Notes under the pieces: model-generated
What the model was told of the DNA's origin: nothing
What the model saw: only the letters and a program-made list of their open reading frames with translations
Database searches by the model: none
Assembly (NCBI RefSeq): GCF_013340285.1
Contig: NZ_BLVO01000012.1
Coordinates: 496,001-560,000 of the forward strand
Source of the DNA: Desulfovibrio subterraneus
GTDB lineage: Bacteria; Desulfobacterota; Desulfovibrionia; Desulfovibrionales; Desulfovibrionaceae
Direction: 5' to 3'
Length of the DNA: 64,000 nucleotides
Program-made: the position numbers and the translations under genes
Shown: positions 1-7,019 of the stretch, piece after piece
How positions within the stretch are numbered: position 1 is the first letter of the stretch
How the letters are laid out: each line of letters starts with the position of its first letter

Positions 1-282
1 GATGCGGCGGCCTTCCGGAGCCAGTGCGAGGTTGAGCTTGGCAACCACGTCGTGCGGTTCCACGTTCAGGATGGACTGCCCCTTGAACTTGATGTCGCCG
101 GAGATCACGCGCGGGGCTTCCGGGGGAGGCAGGCGCATGATGCTGGTCAGGGTGGTGGATTTGCCCGCCCCGTTGGCACCGATAAGCGTGACTATCTCGC
201 CCTCGTTCACATGGAAGGTTACGCCGTGCAGTGCCTCGATATTGCCGTATTTTACGTATAAGTTTTCGATAGATAGCAGCAT
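1..282 (-). CDS. livF: LivF, branched-chain amino-acid ABC transporter ATPase (partial, 3' end outside window)
   Basis: This is one of the two cytoplasmic ATPases of the Liv importer. Only the first 94 residues are in the window. Translating the minus strand from the ATG at 282 gives MLLSIENLYVKYGNIEALHG, then the Walker A motif GANGAGKST at about residues 36-44 and the end of the Q-loop region (LALAPEGRRI), typical of LivF. The start overlaps the livG stop by one base (TGATG), so translation is probably coupled. It is the last gene of the livKHMGF order read on the minus strand. Confidence 0.93.
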   Translation of the reverse strand, partial: MLLSIENLYVKYGNIEALHGVTFHVNEGEIVTLIGANGAGKSTTLTSIMRLPPPEAPRVISGDIKFKGQSILNVEPHDVVAKLNLALAPEGRRI

Positions 283-1049
283 CAGATTGTATCGTCTCCA
301 AGGTATGCCTTGATGACCACGGGATTCGCCTGAATCTCTTCCGGGGTCCCGTCGGCGATGGTGGAACCGAAGTCGATGACCTTGATGTGTTCACACAGGG
401 ACATGACCACCTTCATCTGATGTTCGATCATCCAGATGGTGATGTCGAACTCGGAGTGAATCCACCTGATCAGTTTGATCAGCCCCTCTACATCAGAGGA
501 GTTAAGCCCCGCAGCGGGTTCATCCAGCAGCAGCAGCTTGGGCCGTATGGACATGGCGCGGGCTATCTCAACCCTGCGCTGCATGCCGTAGGGCAGGTTC
601 TTGGGCCGCTCGTAGGCGTATTCCTTAAGGCTCATTGCCTCCAGCATTTCCCACGCCGTGTTGTCGATGGAAGCTTCACTTTTCTGGTACCTGCGCGTGC
701 GCAGAAAGGCATCCCACACGCTGTAGCCCATGCGGTGGTGCTGGGATATGCGTATGTTGTCCAGCACTGTCATGTCGTGCCACAGGCGGATGTTCTGGAA
801 GGTGCGTGCCACGCCCATGGAAGTTACCTGATGCGGCTTGAGGCCCGCAGTGGGCTTGCCGTTGAACAAGATGGTGCCTTCCGTGGGCTGGTAGAAACCG
901 GAGGTCAGGTTGAACACGGTGGTCTTGCCCGCCCCGTTGGGGCCGATGAGCGCCAGCAGCTGGCCTTCTTCAATGCTGATATTGAAGTCGGAAACGGCTT
1001 GCAGACCGCCGAATCTCTGCGTCATGTTGGATATTTCGAGTAGTGCCAT
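282..1049 (-). CDS. livG: LivG, branched-chain amino-acid ABC transporter ATPase
   Basis: A 255-residue ATPase that partners LivF at the LivHM membrane pair. Visible motifs are Walker A GPNGAGKTT (about residues 36-44), signature LPYGMQRRVEIARAM (about 155; family norm LSYGQQR), Walker B KLLLLDEPAAGLN and the switch histidine in WMIEHQMK. The C-terminal tail ending in AYLGDD is characteristic of the LivG subfamily. The length is normal. It lies 11 bp after livM and overlaps livF by one base, consistent with one polycistronic message. Confidence 0.95.
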   Translation of the reverse strand: MALLEISNMTQRFGGLQAVSDFNISIEEGQLLALIGPNGAGKTTVFNLTSGFYQPTEGTILFNGKPTAGLKPHQVTSMGVARTFQNIRLWHDMTVLDNIRISQHHRMGYSVWDAFLRTRRYQKSEASIDNTAWEMLEAMSLKEYAYERPKNLPYGMQRRVEIARAMSIRPKLLLLDEPAAGLNSSDVEGLIKLIRWIHSEFDITIWMIEHQMKVVMSLCEHIKVIDFGSTIADGTPEEIQANPVVIKAYLGDDTI

Positions 1050-1060
1050 GACCGTTCCCC

Positions 1061-2137
1061 CTACTTGAAGCTGTAGTATTTACGCAGTTTCGGGAAAAGA
1101 TCCGGCAGTTCCCTGTTGCCGAGAATACCTTCAGGCCTGAACTGCATGAGGAAGAACAGGATGAGCGGGATGATAACCCACTTCCATACCTGTGAAATCT
1201 CATAGCTGTCCGGCAGAATGCCTATGGAATGCATCAGGCTGTCGATTTCCGGAATGATGAAACGAAGAGATTCTATGAGCATGGTGAAGAGTATGGCACT
1301 GAGCACCGAGCCGCTGAGCGATCCCATGCCGCCGAGGTAGACCATGACCATGCACTCGGTGGATTTCATGATGTTGAACGACTGCGGGTTAACATAGCCG
1401 TACACGTGCGCAAACAGGCCGCCGGCAAGCCCGGCAAGGCCGGAAGAGAGCATGAATGCGGCTATCTTCATCTTGTTGGTGTTCACGCTCATGATTTCCG
1501 CAGCCACTTCATCCTGACAGATGGCGATGATGCCCTTGCCGTAGGTGGAAGACACGAAGCGGCGGATGATCCAGATGGAGAAGATGGTGCCGATGATGAT
1601 CCAGATCAGCATCCACGGAATGTCTGCCACGTCGCTCATGGAATTGATCACCCGCTTCATGCCCTGAAAACCGCGCGGGCCGCCGATGATGTCCATGTTC
1701 TCGATGGCCGAGATGATCATGTAGTTGGCTGCGATGGTGATAATGGCAAGGTAGTCGCCGCGGGTCTTGAACGAGGGCAGCGCCACGATAAGGCCTGTAA
1801 CGGCGGCAGCGGCAGCGCCACCGAGAATGACTACCGGAAAGCCTATCCATGCAAGGTCGGGTGGCAGCAGCGGAGCGCCGAATACCTTGTCCTTGGCAAA
1901 CAGGGCCACGGAAAGGATGGAGGAGACATACGCCCCCACGCACATGAAGCCGCCGTGACCGCAGGAAAATTCACCCATGTAGCCGTTGATGATGTTCAGG
2001 CTGGAAGAGAGAATGATGTTGATCCCCATGAACATGATGACCGTGAGGATGTACTGGTCGAGAAAACTGTATTGCGCGCAACCCACCAAGGCAAGGCAGG
2101 AGAGGAATAGCGCGATGGTGAACGTGTGTTTTTGCAT
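1061..2137 (-). CDS. livM: LivM, branched-chain amino-acid ABC transporter permease
   Basis: Inner-membrane permease of 358 residues. I start it at the ATG at 2137 (MQKHTFTIALFLSCLALVG); the frame is open further upstream, but that part is arginine-rich shadow sequence overlapping livH. The protein is highly hydrophobic, with about eight to ten membrane segments and the family signature LNIINGYMGEFSCGHGGFMC near residue 50. The permease loop with GxxAxxAGGLF (GLAGLAGGLFAH) also fits. It lies 20 bp downstream of livH and pairs with it to form the transmembrane channel. Confidence 0.94.
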   Translation of the reverse strand: MQKHTFTIALFLSCLALVGCAQYSFLDQYILTVIMFMGINIILSSSLNIINGYMGEFSCGHGGFMCVGAYVSSILSVALFAKDKVFGAPLLPPDLAWIGFPVVILGGAAAAAVTGLIVALPSFKTRGDYLAIITIAANYMIISAIENMDIIGGPRGFQGMKRVINSMSDVADIPWMLIWIIIGTIFSIWIIRRFVSSTYGKGIIAICQDEVAAEIMSVNTNKMKIAAFMLSSGLAGLAGGLFAHVYGYVNPQSFNIMKSTECMVMVYLGGMGSLSGSVLSAILFTMLIESLRFIIPEIDSLMHSIGILPDSYEISQVWKWVIIPLILFFLMQFRPEGILGNRELPDLFPKLRKYYSFK

Positions 2138-2157
2138 CGGAGTTCCTGTTTCCCGAG

Positions 2158-3084
2158 TTATATCTTGGTGGTCTTGGCTATGCCGAAAAGTCCTGTGGGC
2201 TTCATCCAGAGGATGACCAGCAGGATGCTGAAGGCGAAAAGGTCGCGGAACGACGAGGGCAGCACTGAGGCAACGCCGATTTCGATGAAGGCAAGCAGGA
2301 ACCCGCCTATGAACGCGCCGCGAATGTCGCCGATGCCGCCGACAACGGCCGCGATAAAGGCCTTCCACCCTATCAGTGCTCCCATGTAGGGCTCAAGGAT
2401 GGGGTAGGACATGGCGAAGAGCAGCCCCGCGAGTCCGGCAAAGCCCGAACCGAGAACAAAGGTGAACACAATGACCGTGTTGAGCGGAATGCCCATGAGC
2501 GGAACCGCGAACTTGTCAAATGAAACGGCGCGCATGGCCATGCCGAGCTTGGTCTTGGTCACGATCCAGTGCAGGAACAGGAACACGGCGAATGCAGCGA
2601 AAATGACGAGCAGCTTGAGGTTGGTAACGGAAGCTCCGCCGATGGTGAGCACAACCGTGTCGACCATTTCGGGGAATTTCTTGCGGCTCGCACCCAGCAG
2701 GGCAAGGTTGCCGTTTTCGAGAATAAGGCCGCACATGAGCGCCGTGATAACCACATAGAGGCGGTGAGCACCTTTGCGGCGCAACGGGCGGTATGCAACC
2801 CGCTCAAGTGTCACGCCCACGCAGGCTGTGAGCAACATGGTAAGGGGAACGGCAAGTATGACAAGCGTCCAGCCCGAAGCCACGCCACCCAGTTCGGCGA
2901 TGAGCAGGGTTGAAACGAAAAACGCAATGTATGCCCCGACCATGAAGATGTCTCCATGGGCGAAGTTGATCAGCAGCAGTACGCCATAAACCAGAGTGTA
3001 TCCCACAGCTATCAGGGCGTAGAAGCTACCCCACTGCAACGAGTTGATGACGTATTGCAGGAAGCCTTGAAGCAGCGTTTCCAC
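2158..3084 (-). CDS. livH: LivH, branched-chain amino-acid ABC transporter permease
   Basis: Inner-membrane permease of 308 residues, the usual LivH length. The N terminus METLLQGFLQYVINSLQWGS leads into the LivH-typical YALIAVGYTLVYGVLLLINF and AHGDIFMVGAY. Several hydrophobic helices follow, then the cytoplasmic loop AVVGGIGDIRGAFIGG, which contacts the ATPase. A GGGAGGAG-type ribosome site (minus strand) lies just upstream of the ATG at 3084. It is separated from livK by 115 bp holding a hairpin terminator. Confidence 0.95.
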   Translation of the reverse strand: METLLQGFLQYVINSLQWGSFYALIAVGYTLVYGVLLLINFAHGDIFMVGAYIAFFVSTLLIAELGGVASGWTLVILAVPLTMLLTACVGVTLERVAYRPLRRKGAHRLYVVITALMCGLILENGNLALLGASRKKFPEMVDTVVLTIGGASVTNLKLLVIFAAFAVFLFLHWIVTKTKLGMAMRAVSFDKFAVPLMGIPLNTVIVFTFVLGSGFAGLAGLLFAMSYPILEPYMGALIGWKAFIAAVVGGIGDIRGAFIGGFLLAFIEIGVASVLPSSFRDLFAFSILLVILWMKPTGLFGIAKTTKI

Positions 3085-3150
3085 AGGGAGGAGACCTCCT
3101 CAACAGCACATTCAGGAACTGTCGTTAAATGGTTGGTGTTGTGGTGGTGT

Positions 3151-3180
3151 AAAAAAGGCGGCGGGAAGAACCCGCCGCCT
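3151..3180 (-). terminator. Rho-independent terminator/attenuator between livK and livH
   Basis: A 9-bp GC-only stem (GGCGGCGGG / CCCGCCGCC, 3157-3179, 5-nt loop) is followed on the minus strand by six T residues (plus-strand A run 3151-3156). It lies directly after livK and before livHMGF. This would make the binding-protein message more abundant than the permease and ATPase message, an arrangement common in binding-protein operons. Confidence 0.85.
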
Positions 3181-3199
3181 TATGGTGTGTGGCGGGTGG

Positions 3200-4360
3200 T
3201 TATTCGGGGCAGACCGATTCGGTGAATTCGAATTCACCCTTGGGGCTGATCTTGACGACAACGGCGCACTTGATGGGGTCGCCCTGTTCGTCAAAGCTCA
3301 TGGTGCCGGTGATGCCTTCGAACTTCTGAATCTTGGACATGGCTTCGCGGATGGCCTTGCGTTCCTTGCGGACGTCGGAATCAACCGTGCCGGCTTCCTG
3401 AATGGCCTGCAGCACCAGACGGGTTGCGTCCCAGGTCAGGGCGGCGACGTCGTCAGGGGTGTAGCCATACTTGGCGGAGTAACGGTCGATGAATTCCTTG
3501 GTCTTGCCGGTGGCGCCTGCGGCTGCGTAATGGGTGGAGAAGTACTGACCTACGCAGTCGTCGCCGCACAGGGTCATGAGTTCAGCGGAACCCCATGCGT
3601 CGGAGCCCATGAAGGGACCCTTGTAGCCAAGCTGGCGTGCCTGCTTAACGATAAGGGCAACCTGGTTGTAGTTATCGGGAATGAAGATGAAATCGGGCTT
3701 TGCCGCAACGATGGTGGAAAGCTGTGCGGAGAAGTCCTGGTCCTTGGTGCCGTGGGATTCAAAGGCAACCACGGAACCTGCGCCCTTCTTGCCTTCCCAG
3801 ACCTGCTGGAAGATCTCGGCAAGACCCTTGGAGTAGTCGTTGGATACGTCATAGATGACGGCCGCGGTCTTGGCGCCGAAGGTCTTTTCCGCAAAGTTGG
3901 CTACCACGGGACCCTGGAAGGGATCGAGGAAGGCCGCGCGGAAAACCCAGGGGCGGTCAAGGGTGGTGTCGGGGTTGGTGGACCAGGGGGTCACCATGGG
4001 AGTCTGGTTGTCGTCGCAGGTACCGCCGGCGGGTACAGCCTGCTTGGAAGAGTTGGGGCCGACGATGGCAACAACCTGATCGCGTTCGATAAGCTTGAGG
4101 GCAACGTTAACAGCGGATTCTGCCTTGGACTCGTTATCTTCATAGATAAAGTCCAGCATGTACTTCTTGCCGCCGACTTCAAGGCCACCAGCGCCGTTGA
4201 TGTCTTCCTTCAGCATTTCAGCTGCGAACTTGGAGGCTTCACCCACTTTCGGGATGTCGCCGGTGAGCGGGATGTTGAAGCCGATCTTGATTGCGTCTGC
4301 CGCAAAGGCCTGAGCGGCGAAAAGCAGCACTAACAGAGCCGTAAACACGATTTTCCTCAT
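3200..4360 (-). CDS. livK: LivK/LivJ-type periplasmic branched-chain amino-acid binding protein
   Basis: A 386-residue periplasmic ligand-binding protein (type I fold) feeding LivHMGF. I choose the ATG at 4360 because GAGGAGG lies 7 nt upstream; an in-frame ATG six codons earlier lacks such a site. The start gives a clear signal peptide, MRKIVFTALLVLLFAAQAFA, cleaved before ADAIKIGF. Family motifs include IPLTGDIPKVG, the VAIVGPNSSKQA ligand loop and VSNDYSKGLAE. Two cysteine pairs (CGDDC and GTCDDN with the C-terminal VCPE) could form disulfides. The exact substrate (Leu/Ile/Val or another amino acid) cannot be told from the sequence. Confidence 0.93.
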   Translation of the reverse strand: MRKIVFTALLVLLFAAQAFAADAIKIGFNIPLTGDIPKVGEASKFAAEMLKEDINGAGGLEVGGKKYMLDFIYEDNESKAESAVNVALKLIERDQVVAIVGPNSSKQAVPAGGTCDDNQTPMVTPWSTNPDTTLDRPWVFRAAFLDPFQGPVVANFAEKTFGAKTAAVIYDVSNDYSKGLAEIFQQVWEGKKGAGSVVAFESHGTKDQDFSAQLSTIVAAKPDFIFIPDNYNQVALIVKQARQLGYKGPFMGSDAWGSAELMTLCGDDCVGQYFSTHYAAAGATGKTKEFIDRYSAKYGYTPDDVAALTWDATRLVLQAIQEAGTVDSDVRKERKAIREAMSKIQKFEGITGTMSFDEQGDPIKCAVVVKISPKGEFEFTESVCPE

Positions 4361-4875
4361 GGATAGCCTCCTCAACATAATGATTTTGCCAAAAATGAAT
4401 GTTTCCCAGTGCGATGTACTCTATCCAAAGCTGTGACTCTTGCAAACAATTTTTGGCTTGTTTCCTTTTTTGTATAAAACAAATATTATCAATATGTTAT
4501 GAATTTACAAAATTGTAATAAAATATAGTGTTTAAAATCAACTCTTTACATGCTACGAATTTGTGTCTTTGCGACAAAATAGACCCGTTGACTGTGTATT
4601 CAGTTTGGTAGATATATGCTGAATTAATTGGATAATTACAAAAATGTTATCAAAAATAATGATTGACAGAATGCTTTTGGATGTTTTGGTGGTTTCATCA
4701 CAGATAGTCTTTACAATTGTGTTTTCCGTCAGATTTATTGAAAATACCGCAGAGTTCACCATTGCCGCATTATAATATGATAGCGGAACAACAAAAGTGT
4801 GGGTTGTGTGTTGCTTGCCGGTTGCGCTACAACCCTTGCTCTGGTCGGATTTTGCAAAAGGAGTGTTCCGCAAAG
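4361..4875. other. AT-rich divergent intergenic region upstream of livK and the racemase gene
   Basis: This 515-bp gap is far richer in A+T than its neighbours, especially 4380-4780. It must hold the promoters for the minus-strand liv operon and the plus-strand racemase gene. I see short inverted repeats (TTACAA-AA-TTGTAA at 4505-4518) and a TTGACA at 4663-4668, but no hexamer pair of correct spacing that I would defend. No coding sequence is evident. Confidence 0.5.
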
Positions 4876-5757
4876 ATGAAAATACCCTTCGCCAAGCTCA
4901 GTCCCGGAGGAAACACAACCATCCTGCTCGATATGCCCGCTCCGGAAGGGGCGATGCGCGCGCATCTGGCAAACGTGCTGATGAATCCGCTGCATCTTGG
5001 CGGAGAGCAGGTCGGCTTCATGACCACGGAAGGGAGCGATGTGCCATATCTTGAGATGATGGGCGGTGAGTTCTGCGGCAATGCAGCACGTTCCTTTGCC
5101 GCGGTTCTTGTCATGCGGGGACATCCCGCCCTTGCGGGTGATGGCCAGTCTTCGCGCTATTGCGGTGAGATACGCGTGTCCGGCGCCAATGAGCCGGTCA
5201 GGGTGGATGTGGCCGTGCGCGATGTGCCCGCCGTATTTTCCGCCGACAACTCCGGGGTGCGAAAGGCGTATGACGCCTCCGTCCGGCTGGCTTTGCCGCA
5301 AAACACAGAAAGGTTGCTGCGTCATGTGGGGCCGGGGCTGGATGTGGTGACGCTGGAAGGGATCACCCATGTGCTGCTTGATGCCGCAAAGCATCCCATG
5401 CCCGCCGATCATGTTGCGGAATGTTCGCGTCTCCGTGCGTTTCTGGAGCTGGAGCAGGAAGATGCCGTGGGCTGCGTCTGGTATGCCCGCAAGAACGGAG
5501 CCATGCAGATAGATCCGGTTGTCTGGGTGCGTGAGACCCGCTCCACACATCACGAAACGGGGTGTGGCTCCGGGAGTGTGGCTCTTGGCGTGCTGGAAAC
5601 CCTGCGCACGGGCGAAGGCTTTTCCGCGCTGGTAGTGCAGCCGAGCGGGCAGAGCATACACGCCCGTGTTGAATATTACGGCGCGGCAGGTTTTGGCGGA
5701 GCATGGATAGGGGGTGAGGTGCGGCTCATAGCGCAGGGGGAAACACGCCTGTATTGA
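4876..5757 (+). CDS. CntK-like (DapF-superfamily) two-cysteine amino-acid racemase/epimerase
   Basis: A 293-residue cofactor-independent racemase of the diaminopimelate-epimerase fold. Both half-sites have their catalytic cysteine: GGEFCGNAARS with Cys67 and ETGCGSGSVALG with Cys230. The N terminus reads FAKLSPGGNTTILLD, not the FxKMHGLGNDF of true DapF. The motifs EQVGFM, EFCGNA, CGSGS and VVQPSGQSI resemble, from memory, histidine racemase CntK of the staphylopine pathway more than DapF. The start at 4876 has AAAGGAG 12 nt upstream; the frame is open earlier but without a better site. No CntL or CntM partner lies nearby. Substrate is unproven; histidine or another amino acid is possible. 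Confidence 0.72.
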   Translation: MKIPFAKLSPGGNTTILLDMPAPEGAMRAHLANVLMNPLHLGGEQVGFMTTEGSDVPYLEMMGGEFCGNAARSFAAVLVMRGHPALAGDGQSSRYCGEIRVSGANEPVRVDVAVRDVPAVFSADNSGVRKAYDASVRLALPQNTERLLRHVGPGLDVVTLEGITHVLLDAAKHPMPADHVAECSRLRAFLELEQEDAVGCVWYARKNGAMQIDPVVWVRETRSTHHETGCGSGSVALGVLETLRTGEGFSALVVQPSGQSIHARVEYYGAAGFGGAWIGGEVRLIAQGETRLY

Positions 5758-5920
5758 TCTGCATGGCTGCATGCTGCCGCAGGCGGGCTGCTCCGACATC
5801 CACCAGCCCTGCTGCAGAGCTATGCGGGGCTTGTCTCCCGAACCCGATGGGGGTACTGTGTTCACGCGGTACTCGGGTATTATTGCACTCTACCTTAAAA
5901 AATATCGGAATTACAAATAT

Positions 5921-6220
5921 ATGGAACTTTCCCTTCTCGCGGATTTGTGGGAATATCTGGCCGTGGAAAAGCACGTGCCGGGCAGGCTGTCGCTGAAAGT
6001 CGATCTGGCTGTCAGAAACCACCCCAAAGCGGCTACGTTGTCCCGTAGCGGTGTTTCCGGCCTTGCTGCCATCCGCAAGACACGGCTCAATATCTTCACC
6101 CGCACGCTTGTGGTGGAGTATGATACGGCGCTGCTGCCCTTTGAACGTCTGGACGGGCTGCTCCGGTGCCCCGATACCGACAGCATGCGGGCAATGGCGC
6201 AGCAGATTTCTCTTGCCTGA
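5921..6220 (+). CDS. Small HMA-like (heavy-metal-associated) domain protein
   Basis: A protein of about 99 residues beginning MELSLLADLWEYLAVEKHV. The core reads PGRLSLKVDL, then GVSGLAAIRKTRLNIFTRTLVVEYD, then LLPFERLDGLL. This spacing matches the ferredoxin-like HMA2-type domain found at the N terminus of some P-type ATPases and as stand-alone proteins. The classical CxxC metal site is absent. The start is uncertain: the ATG at 5921 has no clear ribosome site, whereas an in-frame GTG at 5858 follows a G-rich stretch. It lies 160 bp after the racemase gene in the same direction. Function is unknown. Confidence 0.55.
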   Translation: MELSLLADLWEYLAVEKHVPGRLSLKVDLAVRNHPKAATLSRSGVSGLAAIRKTRLNIFTRTLVVEYDTALLPFERLDGLLRCPDTDSMRAMAQQISLA

Positions 6221-6345
6221 CGGTGACGGTGCGGAGCGTTCAGTAAAAAAAATACTGTACAGTCCGGCCTGCTGCGTTGTTAAGGTGTTACCATAATTAT
6301 TCCACCAGCCTCCGGCGCCGGCAGTAAATGAGTACAGGAGGAGCC

Positions 6346-6858
6346 ATGGCCGAAAATAATCAGTATCTCACGTTTTCTCTGGCGGAAGAGATTTTCGCGC
6401 TCGATATCAGTTCCGTGCGCGAAGTGCTGGAGCTTGCCTCCATCACGCGCATTCCCCGAACCCCCAGCTATATGAGGGGGGTGATCAATCTGCGCGGACA
6501 CGCTGTGCCCGTGCTGGAACTGAGGCGCAAGTTCGGCATGCCCGCCGTTGAGGACACGGTGAACACCTGTATCATCATTGTCGAGGTGGAGCTGGACGGC
6601 GACACCACGATCATTGGTACGCTGGTGGATTCTGTTCGCGAAGTGTTCGAAATGGGGCAGGATACCATCGAGGCCGCACCCCGCATGGGTACGGCCATCA
6701 AATCCGAGTTCATCAAGGGTATGGGCAGACAGGGGGAACACTTTGTCATCATACTGGATGTGAACAGGATATTCTCGGCCGAGGAACTGGCGGAAGTCGC
6801 TTCGTCGGCTCCTGTCTCAGCTCCGGCAGAGGCAGCGGCGCACCAGATCGCTTCCTAG
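6346..6858 (+). CDS. cheW: CheW-family chemotaxis coupling protein
   Basis: A 170-residue scaffold that links chemoreceptors to a CheA kinase. The CheW fold is recognisable from FSLAEEIFALDISSVREVLEL, the conserved TRIPRTPSYMRGVINLRG and ILDVNRIFS near the C terminus. The ATG at 6346 follows AGGAGGAGCC, an ideal ribosome site, and is preferred over an ATG six codons earlier. No cheA, cheY or cheR lies in the window, so this is an orphan copy. The two chemoreceptors at 27.9 and 32.2 kb could be partners, though nothing shows that directly. A strong terminator follows. Confidence 0.93.
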   Translation: MAENNQYLTFSLAEEIFALDISSVREVLELASITRIPRTPSYMRGVINLRGHAVPVLELRRKFGMPAVEDTVNTCIIIVEVELDGDTTIIGTLVDSVREVFEMGQDTIEAAPRMGTAIKSEFIKGMGRQGEHFVIILDVNRIFSAEELAEVASSAPVSAPAEAAAHQIAS

Positions 6859-6877
6859 CAGCGCCTTGCAATGAAAG

Positions 6878-6916
6878 AAAAGCCGTTCCGGAATATATTC
6901 CGGGACGGCTTTTTTG
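6878..6916 (+). terminator. Rho-independent terminator after cheW
   Basis: The long inverted repeat AAGCCGTTCCGGA / TCCGGGACGGCTT around an ATAT loop is followed by TTTTTT. It ends the cheW transcript. Confidence 0.88.
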
Positions 6917-7019
6917 CGTGTGGCTTGTTCTGTTTTGATAAGTATGTCAGATAGTGGCATTCGTTATTGTCAGGCTGAAAAGCAGGAAACCGACAAGCAT
7001 TTAACGACCGGAACAAGCC

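Noticed and set aside
4640-4670. Fur-box-like sequence upstream of the CntK-like gene
   Set aside because: Only part of the 19-bp consensus (ATAATGATT) is matched, and A+T-rich DNA gives such matches easily.
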